A DNA stretch of 45,261 bases from assembly GCA_964573995.1 (NCBI GenBank), contig CAZNLH010000020.1, positions 1 through 45,261 on the forward strand. The letters run 5' to 3'. Position numbers and translations under genes: made by a program. Shown here piece by piece: positions 17,365-26,272 of the stretch. Numbering within the stretch: position 1 is the stretch's first letter; each line of letters starts with the position of its first letter. The notes under the pieces are model-generated. The model did not search any database and was not told the origin of the DNA. It was given only the letters and a program-made list of their open reading frames with translations. This DNA is from CAZNLH01 sp964573995 (GTDB lineage Bacteria; Gemmatimonadota; CAZMKB01; CAZNLH01).

Positions 17365-18264
17365 TTATTTGCACAACAGTGGAGATATCCAGATAAAGTA
17401 ATAGTATGATATAGGGACTGAGACAAGTATTCCATCGTACCTGTCAAGGATCCCCCCATGTCCAGGGATAAGAGAGGAGGAGTCTTTTACACCCGCAGCC
17501 CTCTTCAGCAGGGACTCGAACATATCGCCCGCCTGACAGACAATAGCAACTATCAGGCCAAGAATCAAGGCATCACGAGACGTTAGATACCCCGGCACGG
17601 CCGAAGAATAAACAAGCGCTGCGGTCACCGAAAAGAGGAGTCCTCCGATCGCCCCCTCGACCGACTTTCCCGGGCTTATCAGGGGTGCCAGCTTATGTCT
17701 TCCAAAGAATTTTCCTGTGAAATACGCAGAGGTGTCGGATACCCAGACTATCAGGTAAGGAAACAGGAGATAGTACCAGCCAGCCTTATTGCTCCCACAA
17801 TGGTGCGACATCCCCTCTCTGAGGAGAATCTGGTGGGAGAAAAAAAATCCGACATAGATAACACCAAAGATCGTGAGGCCTATCCCCTCTAACGACAAGG
17901 CCCCGGGCGGTGCAAGAAGCGATTGCAGGAGGAGAAAAACGAGCAGTGAGAAGACGAATACCATCGTGATACCCGCGCCCTGGTACGGATATAAAAAAAA
18001 CAGTGTTCCGCACGCCAATGACGCCAGGATTCCGGTGATCCCCTTGACCTGATGCCCTCCAGCCCTTAGCATGGCATTGTATTCTACCATTCCCAGGAGG
18101 ATCAGTGCTTCAACATAGAGAAAAAAAAGGACGCCCCCCAGCCACGATATCCACAAGAAAATGGGGACGAAGACAACGGCCATAATAACCCGCCACAGGA
18201 GGTTCTTCCCGAATTTCCCCTTCCCATTTTCCGCTGCCAATAATCGTTCCCCTGCTATATCCAA
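17365..18264 (-). CDS. cdsA: Phosphatidate cytidylyltransferase
   Basis: A protein of up to 299 residues. It makes CDP-diacylglycerol from CTP and phosphatidate for phospholipid synthesis in the inner membrane. About eight hydrophobic helices are visible. The CDP-alcohol signature is complete near the C-terminus: SLLKRAAGVKDSS followed by PGHGGILDRYDG (about 247-274). An open frame starts at TTG 18264 without a ribosome-binding site. TTG 18240 behind AGGGGA seven bases upstream is a better start, and the family's usual N-terminus begins about residue 22 in this numbering. It lies between uppS and dxr. Confidence 0.94.
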   Translation of the reverse strand: MDIAGERLLAAENGKGKFGKNLLWRVIMAVVFVPIFLWISWLGGVLFFLYVEALILLGMVEYNAMLRAGGHQVKGITGILASLACGTLFFLYPYQGAGITMVFVFSLLVFLLLQSLLAPPGALSLEGIGLTIFGVIYVGFFFSHQILLREGMSHHCGSNKAGWYYLLFPYLIVWVSDTSAYFTGKFFGRHKLAPLISPGKSVEGAIGGLLFSVTAALVYSSAVPGYLTSRDALILGLIVAIVCQAGDMFESLLKRAAGVKDSSSLIPGHGGILDRYDGILVSVPISYYYFIWISPLLCK

Positions 18265-18290
18265 CCGGGGTGAGGAGAAGAGTACCGAGA

Positions 18291-19031
18291 TTACTTGCCG
18301 GTTACCCGCCCGAAACGTCTTTCTCTACCCTGGTAGGCGCTGATGGCACGGTACAAGTCTTCCTTTCGAAAATCGGGCCACAGCACGTCGGTTACGTATA
18401 TCTCCGTATAGGCCATCTGGTACAGTAGAAAATTACTGATCCTCATCTCGCCGCTTGTTCGAATCAGGAGATCGGGATCTGGGAGATTCCTGGTGTACAG
18501 GTATTCCGAGAATCTCTTCTCATCGATATCATCTACCCGTATTATGCCCTTCTCCGTGTCCCGGATGATCTCTTTTACGGCGTCGATGATTTCGACTCTT
18601 CCACTGTAACTTATGGCAAGATTCAGGGTCATCTTTCGGCCGGATGCCGTGTATCTGATTATCTCTTCAAGTGCCTCCCTGGCCCCGGGATAGAGTTCAG
18701 CGGTCCTGCCGATCGCCTGGACCTTAATCCCCTTCTTCTTCAATTCTTCCTTCTCAGTCCTGGTATATCGGCGAAGAAGAGACATCAGGGCAAGCACCTC
18801 GGAACGAGGGCGGCTCCAGTTCTCCATGGAAAAGGCATACAAGGTCAGGATCTTGATACCCAGTTCACCGGCCGCCTTTACGACATTGCGGACTGACTCC
18901 ATCCCCGCACGGTGTCCGAAGATGCGTGGCTTCCCTTTTCGTTTCGCCCACCTTCCATTACCATCCATTATGATGGCTACATGGACCGGAATCTCACCTT
19001 TTGTCAATGTATTGTCACGCTGACCGGTCAC
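18291..19031 (-). CDS. uppS: Undecaprenyl (di-trans,poly-cis) diphosphate synthase
   Basis: A protein of 246 residues. It condenses FPP with isopentenyl diphosphates to the undecaprenyl carrier lipid for peptidoglycan and polysaccharides. Motifs: IIMDGNGRWAK with catalytic D23, GHRAGMESVR, LYAFSMENWSRP, SGEMRISNFLLYQ and the closing LWPDF. All five conserved cis-prenyltransferase regions are present. It follows frr after 238 bp, and a promoter candidate at 19143-19171 suggests an independent transcript covering uppS-cdsA-dxr-rseP. Confidence 0.97.
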   Translation of the reverse strand: MTGQRDNTLTKGEIPVHVAIIMDGNGRWAKRKGKPRIFGHRAGMESVRNVVKAAGELGIKILTLYAFSMENWSRPRSEVLALMSLLRRYTRTEKEELKKKGIKVQAIGRTAELYPGAREALEEIIRYTASGRKMTLNLAISYSGRVEIIDAVKEIIRDTEKGIIRVDDIDEKRFSEYLYTRNLPDPDLLIRTSGEMRISNFLLYQMAYTEIYVTDVLWPDFRKEDLYRAISAYQGRERRFGRVTGK

Positions 19032-19142
19032 TACCTGTCTCCAGCCGTTTCAGCCCCTAATCTCTTCTCTGGTCGTGCGATATCGACGGTTCGGCAATAT
19101 CCATGATACACCTCTTTCCCATCCGGATGGGGCATCAATGAA

Positions 19143-19171
19143 AATCTACAATATCCCCCTTTAATTGACAA
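19143..19171 (-). promoter_or_regulatory. Candidate sigma-70 promoter for uppS-cdsA-dxr-rseP
   Basis: On the minus strand, -35 TTGTCA (19166-19171, five of six) and -10 TAGATT (19143-19148, four of six) are separated by 17 bases. This lies in the frr-uppS gap, about 110 bp upstream of the uppS start. A palindrome CCCATCCGGATGGG near 19120 lies in the leader. Confidence 0.5.
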
Positions 19172-19269
19172 GCGGAGGGTTTACAGTCCTCTGTGCCGTT
19201 TCATTGCTTATGGAAGATAGGTGGGTAGAGAAAGAATGGCATGAGCGGTGGTGTACGGAGAAGCGGATA

Positions 19270-19827
19270 TCAGACTTCCAGAATTTCCTCCTCCTTACCC
19301 TGCAACCTCCCATCGATCTCCTTGATATAATTATTGGTCAACTCCTGGACCTCTTCGAGCATCTTACGGGTGATATCTTCCGACAATTCCCCTCGCTTCT
19401 CCCGATCTTTGAGGCTCGAATTGACGTCACGCCTTATCTGCCTGACTGATACGCGCGCAGCCTCGGCCAGTTTGTGGACGTGCTTGACGAGCACCTTCCT
19501 CCGCTCTTCCGTAAGCTTTGGTATTGGAATCCTTATGACATTTCCATCGTTGGAAGGAGTCAGGCCCAGATCGGACGCCATGATTCCCTTTTCAATGTTT
19601 GAAATCATGCTCTTATCCCACGGTTGGATCACAAGGAGTCGCGGCTCGGGTGCGCTGACGCTCGCCAGTTGATTGATGGGCATCCTGGATCCATAGGCGT
19701 CTATCCTTATCATATCAAGTAGCGTGATGGACGCCTTACCGGTGCGTAAGGTGGAAAACTCCCTTTCGACCCCCTCCACCACTCTCTCCATCCTCTTCTC
19801 GGCCTCTGCAAGGGCTTCGTCTCTCAT
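19270..19827 (-). CDS. frr: Ribosome recycling factor
   Basis: A protein of 185 residues, the usual size. With EF-G it splits post-termination ribosomes. The three-helix bundle and the β-domain are recognisable: MERVVEGVEREFSTLRTGKAS, the ISAP-like SVSAPEPRLLVIQPWD, NDGNVIRIPIP and the C-terminal EERRKVLVKHVHKLAE...VRQIRRD. It lies 3 bp from the pyrH stop, in the normal tsf-pyrH-frr order. Confidence 0.97.
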   Translation of the reverse strand: MRDEALAEAEKRMERVVEGVEREFSTLRTGKASITLLDMIRIDAYGSRMPINQLASVSAPEPRLLVIQPWDKSMISNIEKGIMASDLGLTPSNDGNVIRIPIPKLTEERRKVLVKHVHKLAEAARVSVRQIRRDVNSSLKDREKRGELSEDITRKMLEEVQELTNNYIKEIDGRLQGKEEEILEV

Positions 19828-19830
19828 CCT

Positions 19831-20547
19831 TTACTCCCGGACAAGGGTGCCTACTCGTTCGCCCCTCAATATCCCGCGGAGGGAGCCTACCTTGCTTATG
19901 TTGAACACGACTATAGGCAGGTGATTGTCCATACAGAGAGAAATAGCCGAAGAATCCATTATCTTCAACTCGCGCTTCAGGACATTTATGTAATTGATCT
20001 CAGGGATAAATTCGGCGCTTGGATCCCGATTGGGATCCGCGGAATAGACGCCGTCCACGTTGGTGCCCTTGAGGATAATATCCGCTTCCATTTCAATCGC
20101 ACGGAGGACCGCAGCGGTGTCGGTGGAGAAGTAAGGGTTCCCCGTCCCTCCCGCAAATATCACGAGCCTTCTCTTCTCGAGGTGGCGCAGCGCGCGTCTC
20201 CTGATATACGGCTCCGCAAGTTCTTCCACGCGGATGGCCGTCAGGACCCGTGTATTGATTCCATTTTGCTCGAGGAAATTCTGGAGTGCCAGCGCGTTGA
20301 TAATAGTGGCGAGCATCCCCATGTAGTCGGCGGAGACCCTTTCGATCCCCTGTTCCCCGGCAGTTGTCCCCCGAATGATATTTCCACCACCGACGACAAC
20401 ACCCATTTGTATGCCGAGTTCGAGTACTTCCTTCATCTCCTCGGCGAGTGGATGAAGTGAAGAGAGTTCAAGCCCGAAATCTTTATCCCCGCTCAGGCTC
20501 TCACCGCTTAGTTTGAGGATTATCCGGTTGTACTTGAAACCCTCCAT
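19831..20547 (-). CDS. pyrH: UMP kinase
   Basis: A protein of 238 residues of the amino-acid kinase fold. It phosphorylates UMP to UDP. Family marks: ILKLSGESLSG at the N-terminus, VVVGGGNIIRG, DYMGMLATIINALALQ, FAGGTGNPYFSTDTAA and the TNVDGVYSADP segment. The start is ATG 20547, 7 bp after tsf. Confidence 0.97.
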   Translation of the reverse strand: MEGFKYNRIILKLSGESLSGDKDFGLELSSLHPLAEEMKEVLELGIQMGVVVGGGNIIRGTTAGEQGIERVSADYMGMLATIINALALQNFLEQNGINTRVLTAIRVEELAEPYIRRRALRHLEKRRLVIFAGGTGNPYFSTDTAAVLRAIEMEADIILKGTNVDGVYSADPNRDPSAEFIPEINYINVLKRELKIMDSSAISLCMDNHLPIVVFNISKVGSLRGILRGERVGTLVRE

Positions 20548-20554
20548 TAAGGCC

Positions 20555-21148
20555 TCAGCCTCCCAATTGATAACGGACGAACCTTCGAATGACGATGTTT
20601 TCCCCCACCTTGCTGGCCACCTCGGTAACGAGGTTTCGGACGCTCTTGTCTGAGTCCTTTATGAATGCCTGGTCGAGAAGGCAAAACTCCTGGTAGAACT
20701 TCTGGAGACGACCCTTTATGATCTTATCGATGATATGCTCTGGCTTGCCCGTCTCTCTTGCCTGTACCTTGTAGATCTCCGTCTCTCTCTCTATTACCGA
20801 GGGATCGAGGTCCTCGCTGCTTACGGAGAGCGGATCAGTCGCAGCGACCTGCATCGCAAGGTCCCTCGTCAGCCTCTTGAATTCATCTGTCTTGGCCACG
20901 AAATCCGTCTCGCAATTTACCTCTATCATGACCCCGATCTTGCCCCCGGGATGGATGTAAGCATCCACCAGCCCCTCCTTGGTCTCCCGGTGGGCCCGTT
21001 TTTCCACCTTTGTTATGCCCTTCTTGCGAAGGATCTTCTGGGCCTCTTCGATATCACCGCCAGCCTCTTCAAGGGCCCGCTTACAGTCCATCATCCCGGC
21101 CCCCGTCTTTTCTCTCAACTCTTTTACGAGTGACGCCTCAATCGACAT
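20555..21148 (-). CDS. tsf: Translation elongation factor Ts (short form)
   Basis: A protein of 197 residues, the short EF-Ts class, as in Thermus, with a single core repeat rather than the longer E. coli form. It exchanges GDP on EF-Tu. The N-terminal UBA-like domain (VKELREKTGAGMMDCKRAL) and the EF-Tu contact CETDFVAKTDEF are clear. It lies 30 bp downstream of rpsB, as in most bacteria. Confidence 0.97.
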   Translation of the reverse strand: MSIEASLVKELREKTGAGMMDCKRALEEAGGDIEEAQKILRKKGITKVEKRAHRETKEGLVDAYIHPGGKIGVMIEVNCETDFVAKTDEFKRLTRDLAMQVAATDPLSVSSEDLDPSVIERETEIYKVQARETGKPEHIIDKIIKGRLQKFYQEFCLLDQAFIKDSDKSVRNLVTEVASKVGENIVIRRFVRYQLGG

Positions 21149-21178
21149 TTCCCGCTCCGCTAACTTGAAACACCGTAA

Positions 21179-21967
21179 TCATACATCATCCGCCTCAACG
21201 GCCACGTCGTGGTCCACGATAGGCTCCGCCTCATCGCCCTGGGGCTTGTCTTGAGGCTCATCCGTCTCCGCCTTCTCTCTATTGTCCAGGGAATTTCCCT
21301 CGAGAACGGCATCGGCTATGACCCGGGTAATCAGGCCGACCGACCTTATGGCATCGTCATTGCCTGCAATAGGTATCGATATGGGATCGGGATCCGTATT
21401 TGTGTCAACGATCGCTACTATGGGAATATTGAGTTTGCTTGCCTCGTTGACGGCAATCTTCTCCTTCTTTGCATCGACCACAAAGATGATATCCGGGAGT
21501 TGTTTCATCTCCTTGATTCCACCGATGACGCTCTCCAACTTCTCCATCTCCCGCTCGAGCATCAGCGCTTCTTTCTTCGTGAATCGATCCAAGGTCCCCT
21601 CACTCTTCATCGCTTCGAAGTCATTCAGGCGTTTTATGTTTTTCTTGATCGTCTGAAAGTTGGTCAGCATCCCACCGAGCCACCGGTTGGTCACATAGAA
21701 CATCCCACACCGCTCCGCCTCTTCGCGCACGATGTCCTTGATCTGTTTCTTCGTACCGACGAAGAGAACGATCCCGCCCTTCGCTACAATGGACGATATC
21801 CTCTCGTAGGCGGCTTCCAACTGCTGCAGAGTCTTCTGCAGATCGATAATGTAAATACCCTTTTTCTCCGCAAAGATGAACTTCTTCATCTTGGGGTTCC
21901 ATCTTCGCTTCTGGTGCCCAAAGTGTACCCCGGCCTCGAGCATCTCTTTCAACGTGGTAACGCCCAT
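21179..21967 (-). CDS. rpsB: 30S ribosomal protein S2
   Basis: A protein of 262 residues. S2 motifs: MLEAGVHFGHQKRRWNPKM near the N-terminus, GIYIIDLQKT, LFVGTKKQ, NRWLGGMLTN and PDIIFVVDAKKE. The acidic C-terminal tail is longer than the core needs. It is followed directly by tsf. Confidence 0.98.
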   Translation of the reverse strand: MGVTTLKEMLEAGVHFGHQKRRWNPKMKKFIFAEKKGIYIIDLQKTLQQLEAAYERISSIVAKGGIVLFVGTKKQIKDIVREEAERCGMFYVTNRWLGGMLTNFQTIKKNIKRLNDFEAMKSEGTLDRFTKKEALMLEREMEKLESVIGGIKEMKQLPDIIFVVDAKKEKIAVNEASKLNIPIVAIVDTNTDPDPISIPIAGNDDAIRSVGLITRVIADAVLEGNSLDNREKAETDEPQDKPQGDEAEPIVDHDVAVEADDV

Positions 21968-21983
21968 TTCCTCCCCAAAAAGG

Positions 21984-22376
21984 TTAACGCTTCGAAAACT
22001 GAAACCTCTTGCGTGCCTTCGGCTGCCCGTATTTCTTCCGTTCGACCATCCTGGGGTCTCGGGTCAAGAGCCCTGATTTACGCAAGTTCTCTCTTAGTTC
22101 GGGATTCATCTTGACAAGAATCCTCGCCAGGGCCAAACGGATTGCTCCCGCCTGTCCCGAGGTACCGCCCCCCCTTACGTTCACCTTGAGATCGTACCTG
22201 TGCTCGTTTCCCGTCAACCGCAAGGCCTCTTCACAGGCCGTAACCAGCCCTTCTCTGGGAAAATAGTCTCGAATATCCCTGCCGTTGACCACCCACTGTC
22301 CCTTTCCAGGCTTCATATACACCCTCGCAACGGCCGTCTTCCTCGATCCTACCCCGTGAACCCACTGATTGATCAA
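21984..22376 (-). CDS. rpsI: 30S ribosomal protein S9
   Basis: A protein of 130 residues from TTG 22376, which has GAGGAGG seven bases upstream and gives the usual S9 length. An ATG ten codons upstream opens the frame but has no ribosome-binding site and adds non-family residues. S9 marks: GVGSRKTAVARV, VRGGGTSGQAGAIRLALARIL and the conserved basic tail ending KRFQFSKR, which reaches the ribosomal P site. Downstream of rplM, as usual. Confidence 0.96.
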   Translation of the reverse strand: MINQWVHGVGSRKTAVARVYMKPGKGQWVVNGRDIRDYFPREGLVTACEEALRLTGNEHRYDLKVNVRGGGTSGQAGAIRLALARILVKMNPELRENLRKSGLLTRDPRMVERKKYGQPKARKRFQFSKR

Positions 22377-22419
22377 GAGTGTACCTCCTCTTGTAAATTG
22401 CAACACGCTTCTTCTATCA

Positions 22420-22845
22420 TCACTTTAATTCCAAAGGTCTCTGAGCTGTGTGCGGGTGATCCGGCCCGGAGTATACTTTTAATTTCCTCATCATCGCCCG
22501 GCCGAGACGATTCCCCGGCAGCATCCCCTTCACCGCCAGTTCAATGATCTTTACCGGATTCTTGGCCTTCAGGTCAAGGAACTTTACGGTCTTCCCACCA
22601 CCGGGGAACCCTGAATGATAGAAATAGGTCTTTGATTCCTGTTTCTTGCCCGAGAGCACCACCTTCTCCGCATTGACGACAACGACATGATCTCCCACAT
22701 CGAGGTGTGGAGTATATTCCGGCTTGTTCTTTCCCCGCAGGATCTTTGCTACCTCCGATGCCAGTCGTCCGAGAATCTTCCCGTCCGCATCGATAACGTA
22801 CCAATCCCTATGAATTTCCGATGCCCTGATAGATCTCGTCTTCAA
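22420..22845 (-). CDS. rplM: 50S ribosomal protein L13
   Basis: A protein of 141 residues from TTG 22845, which begins LKTRSI like other L13 proteins. AAGGA lies about 11 bases upstream. An ATG at 22881 would add 12 atypical residues. L13 marks: WYVIDADGKILGRLAS, HLDVGDHVVVVNAEKV, the PVKIIELAVKGMLPGNRLG segment and LKVYSGPDHPH. It heads the rplM-rpsI-rpsB-tsf-pyrH-frr string. Confidence 0.96.
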   Translation of the reverse strand: MKTRSIRASEIHRDWYVIDADGKILGRLASEVAKILRGKNKPEYTPHLDVGDHVVVVNAEKVVLSGKKQESKTYFYHSGFPGGGKTVKFLDLKAKNPVKIIELAVKGMLPGNRLGRAMMRKLKVYSGPDHPHTAQRPLELK

Positions 22846-22912
22846 TTTCCACAATATCCTTCCGGCAGCCAGGTCAAGCAATTTCCTCCGGCGTCAATAA
22901 AATTAATTCCAT

Positions 22913-22941
22913 ACACTAATAAAGTACGGGGTATATGTCAA
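22913..22941 (-). promoter_or_regulatory. Candidate sigma-70 promoter for rplM operon
   Basis: A perfect -35 TTGACA (22936-22941), a 17-base spacer and -10-like TAGTGT (22913-22918) on the minus strand, about 70 bp upstream of the rplM start. The -10 is a weak match. The neighbouring inverted repeat AGGCGC...GCGCCT (about 22948-22971) could close the preceding FG-GAP transcript but has no T-tract. Confidence 0.5.
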
Positions 22942-23038
22942 GGGATAGGCGCCTTTATCTCGAAGCGCCTTCAAGCGGTATCACTGGATATGGCCAGGCA
23001 CCTCAAAGCGGATTACAGTGCAACGTCCTGCGTAGTTG

Positions 23039-25540
23039 CTACCTTGCAGGCCTACCAGCCGGGGGGGGAGTCACACCAATCGGGATCGAGTCGCTATCAA
23101 TGAGGTTCCTTCCTTCCGAGACAACCCTGGAAGTCACGATATAATCGCCTATCGGAGCCTTTGAAGGGACCATAAACGGGATCACCTCGTTCAGGACCTC
23201 GAAGCCGCTGAGCGTTATGGTCTCAGGGCCATAGATGGCATTTTCATAAAGGCCCGGGTATTTCGCCCACAGGCCCCACACAACCGTGGTGGTTGTATCA
23301 ACCTCGCTCGTCAACAAGACATCGAACGACAGCGAATCTCCCCTCGCCACGGTATCGACCCCGCTGGAGACCTCGACCGCAACATCGTGGAAGTTATCCA
23401 TGAGCAGAGTCAGTCCATTCTCGGTGATATCCGCAACCACCAGGTCACGACGGCCATCTTCGTCAAAGTCTCCCGAGGCTATTGAACGCGGCCCCTCACC
23501 CGTCCCATACATCATGTAACGGCCGAGGCCACCCACACCGTCCCCCCTGAAGACGGTGATACCATAGTTGGCTCCGGTTGTTACCGCGATATCAGTGAGG
23601 CTGTCCCCGTCGAAGTCTCCGAACACCAAGGAGCCGGGATTGCCATCGACTGTATCGGTTTCGCCCGCGGAGAAATCGATCCCGTTGTTCATGAACGTTA
23701 CCAAGGTATTCCCCTGTTGCCCGACTACACCCAGATCCACGAATCCATCGCCGTCGAGGTCGCCGCCGCTTACTTCATCGGGCGGGAAGTTCAGCGGGTA
23801 ATCGTCAATTAGAAGAAACGAACCGTCTCCAATACCGTTGAAGACGCTGAGACTGCTGTCAAGCCTGCTTGTGACGGCAAAATCGGAGAGGCTGTCGTGA
23901 TCGAAATCGGAAATGAAAATGGAAGTGGGAGTCCTGCCCACCGGTACGGTGTCCGAAGGCGTGAACCCCCCCAGGCTATCGCCGGAGAATAATATCAAGT
24001 CACCTTCCGTAAATCGGGTAACGAGGAAGTCTTCGAACCCGTCGGCATTAAAATCACCGGTACCGATGGCAGAGGGAACATCGTTTATGCCCACCCGGAC
24101 CGAGTCCAGCAACCCGCCCACGCCGTCCGATAATAATATAACCACCTCATTACTGTTCTGGCACGCGACTGCAAGGTCCTGGCGGCCGTCCCCGTTGAAG
24201 TCTCCAGGGGCGGCCCTGACAGGCCCGGCCCCAACCGGATAGGTAGAAGAACCCCCGAACGACGCCGTTCCGTCCCCTTGCAATATGACAACCGAGTTCA
24301 GAGCGAAGCTCAATACTGCAAGGTCCTGGTGTTCGTCGCTATCCCAATACAAAGGTATAACCTGGAAAGGACGCTTGATCCCGCTACCGATCTCAGGCTC
24401 GAGGAAATTGCCGCCTCCCCGGCCGGTCAGTATCCCGATTACATTGGTACTGACATCTCCAAAAGCAAAGTCGGCGTGGCCGTCGCGATTTATGTCCCCC
24501 GTTACGAGGGAATAGGGGCCGTTCCCGGCATCATGAAAAACCGGGGCATCGAACGAGCCCGAGCCATGCCCGTAAAGTATACCGATGTCGTTGCTCCAAT
24601 GGTTGACCGTTGCAATATCCATCTTGCCGTCTTCATTGAAGTCTCCAATCACCGCCACGTAAGGTCCATCCCCGGCCGGGTAAAAATCAGGTCCGCTGAA
24701 GATGCCGGTACCATCCCCCATGTATATGGTCAGGTTATCACTGTAAGGATTGGCCACCACAAGGTCCTGGTGGGCGTCATCGTTGATGTCCCCAACTGCC
24801 ACCGCATAGGGGTGAACCCCCACGCCAAGTGTATAACCTCCACCAAATCCTGCCCCGGGACCACCAAACAACAGAGAGATATCATTGGAATCAAAGTTGG
24901 TCACCACGAGGTCCTGGTCACCATCCTCATTGAAGTCACCAATAGCCACCCACCTGGGGGCGGCCCCCACTGGCCGGGTCCCGGAAACGGCGAAGTTCCC
25001 GGTCCCATCTCCAAGAAGTATGCTTACATTCCCACTGAACCGGTTGGCCGAGACGAGGTCCTGGTGCCCGTCCTGGTCGAAGTCGCCGACGGCAACCGAA
25101 TATGGCCCGTCTCCTACCGGGAGGCTCCCCCCGTTCATAAACGCCCCCGTACCGTCACCCATGTGAAGGACGAGGTCGTCGCTGAACTTATTCGCCGTCA
25201 CGAGGTCAACGTGGCCGTCTTCATTGAAGTCACCGTCTGCCATGAATTCCGGGCGGTCACCCGTGGGGTAGACCCCGTCGACGCGGAAGACGAGCGAACT
25301 GTCCTGCAACAATATGTAGATGTCGTCGCTGTTTCGGTTCCCTACCGCGATATCCGGACTGCCGTCCTCGTTGAAGTCATTGATAACAACCGGCTTGGGA
25401 CTTGTTCCCACCTCTACCTGAAGCCTGGCGGGCCAGAAGGGTTGATATGGATTCTCCCCCAAGAGAGGCGAGTTTGAGAGGCACACCTGTGCCACTATCA
25501 GACACGCGACCTCTACATGGTGTAACTTGCATAAGTGCAT
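23039..25540 (-). CDS. Secreted FG-GAP/VCBS-repeat protein, long propeller type
   Basis: A protein of 833 residues from ATG 25540, behind GGTGGG. A weak signal-like segment (about 10-24) is followed by more than a dozen regular repeats of about 48 residues, each with a DFNEDG-type calcium loop (DFNEDGHVD, DFDQDGHQD, DINRDGHAD, DLDGDGFVD), then DLVTAN and a strand with LGDGTG. This is the VCBS/FG-GAP β-propeller architecture of integrin-like surface proteins. The last 110 residues are an Ig-like module with APIGDY and DSDS, similar to the end of the FG-GAP protein at 6916-8874. It lies downstream of the cytochrome/kinase locus but has its own strong promoter. Ligand unknown; the long plus-strand frames opposite it are shadows of the repeats. 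Confidence 0.85.
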   Translation of the reverse strand: MHLCKLHHVEVACLIVAQVCLSNSPLLGENPYQPFWPARLQVEVGTSPKPVVINDFNEDGSPDIAVGNRNSDDIYILLQDSSLVFRVDGVYPTGDRPEFMADGDFNEDGHVDLVTANKFSDDLVLHMGDGTGAFMNGGSLPVGDGPYSVAVGDFDQDGHQDLVSANRFSGNVSILLGDGTGNFAVSGTRPVGAAPRWVAIGDFNEDGDQDLVVTNFDSNDISLLFGGPGAGFGGGYTLGVGVHPYAVAVGDINDDAHQDLVVANPYSDNLTIYMGDGTGIFSGPDFYPAGDGPYVAVIGDFNEDGKMDIATVNHWSNDIGILYGHGSGSFDAPVFHDAGNGPYSLVTGDINRDGHADFAFGDVSTNVIGILTGRGGGNFLEPEIGSGIKRPFQVIPLYWDSDEHQDLAVLSFALNSVVILQGDGTASFGGSSTYPVGAGPVRAAPGDFNGDGRQDLAVACQNSNEVVILLSDGVGGLLDSVRVGINDVPSAIGTGDFNADGFEDFLVTRFTEGDLILFSGDSLGGFTPSDTVPVGRTPTSIFISDFDHDSLSDFAVTSRLDSSLSVFNGIGDGSFLLIDDYPLNFPPDEVSGGDLDGDGFVDLGVVGQQGNTLVTFMNNGIDFSAGETDTVDGNPGSLVFGDFDGDSLTDIAVTTGANYGITVFRGDGVGGLGRYMMYGTGEGPRSIASGDFDEDGRRDLVVADITENGLTLLMDNFHDVAVEVSSGVDTVARGDSLSFDVLLTSEVDTTTTVVWGLWAKYPGLYENAIYGPETITLSGFEVLNEVIPFMVPSKAPIGDYIVTSRVVSEGRNLIDSDSIPIGVTPPPAGRPAR

Positions 25541-25583
25541 GAATTGCACCCACCTTTCAGTGATTTGGGTGACACTATGCACT

Positions 25584-25612
25584 ATTTTACCACAAATTCA
25601 GAAAATTGTCAA
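25584..25612 (-). promoter_or_regulatory. Strong candidate sigma-70 promoter for the FG-GAP gene
   Basis: On the minus strand, TTGACA (25607-25612), 17 bases, TAAAAT (25584-25589): six of six and five of six matches at ideal spacing. The predicted start near 25577 gives a leader of about 37 nt before ATG 25540. It is the best promoter match in the window. Confidence 0.75.
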
Positions 25613-25629
25613 TTCACCAGAGAGGGTTG

Positions 25630-26034
25630 TCAGGAGTAAACGGAATCCCCGCGACCGGGGGCACAGAGGTGTTTCTTTACTACCTTGGTAAGTAAGGACA
25701 TGTCGAATGGCTTGTCGATAAAGGCCTCAACACCGACTTCTTTTGCCTTTAATCTTAGATCTTTCGTGCCATAAGCGGTCAGAATGAAGATCTTGGTGTC
25801 CGGCGACAAGGTCTTGACTCTCTCCGCGAACCTCAATCCATCGATATTCTCAAGCCGGTAATCGGTGATGATCAGATCGAAGTCAATCTCCTTGGTAAGT
25901 TCCATGGCCTCCTCGGCACTCTCGGCCAGATGGACCTCGAAGTCTTCTCCTTGAAGCGTCATACATAATGACCAGCGGATTAGATTCTCGTCGTCAACAA
26001 TTAAAATTCGCTTTCTGCAGGTCGTCAAGCCCAC
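25630..26034 (-). CDS. Single-domain response regulator (CheY-like receiver)
   Basis: A protein of up to 134 residues, a receiver domain only. The acidic pair is in LIVDDENLIRWSL, the phosphoacceptor Asp in IITDYRLE, the Thr in LTAYG and the Lys in DKPFD. No output domain is present. GTG 26034 opens the frame; TTG 26028 behind GAGAGG is equally likely. It follows the haem-binding histidine kinase by about 240 bp and is probably its partner. It may relay phosphate onward, possibly to the NtrC-type regulator at 41189-42568, whose receiver shares the L-V/I-RWSL segment. That link is inference. Confidence 0.88.
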   Translation of the reverse strand: MGLTTCRKRILIVDDENLIRWSLCMTLQGEDFEVHLAESAEEAMELTKEIDFDLIITDYRLENIDGLRFAERVKTLSPDTKIFILTAYGTKDLRLKAKEVGVEAFIDKPFDMSLLTKVVKKHLCAPGRGDSVYS

Positions 26035-26272
26035 CTCTCATGCACCACGATCCCAGATTCGGTTTTTCGTTTTGCCAACTCAATATGGTCAGGCGCAAAG
26101 TCCATGCCATCCGTCCCGTCAAAACGCCACACCGATATTATGCTGCATCCATAACTCCTTATGTACCACAGAAGTCCATCTCATGCCCGGTCTCAGGCCA
26201 TGACCTGAAACTATTATTTAGAATGAGTAAATCAGGGAATTTTCCCCGTAACATGTGGAATTTTCCGGGGTA

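Noticed and set aside
24278..25477. Plus-strand open frame of about 400 codons opposite the long FG-GAP gene
   Set aside because: It mirrors the regular repeats and G/C-rich third positions of the minus-strand gene; no ribosome-binding site, and its sequence has no family character. The same holds for the frames at 7942-8865 and 16273-17268.
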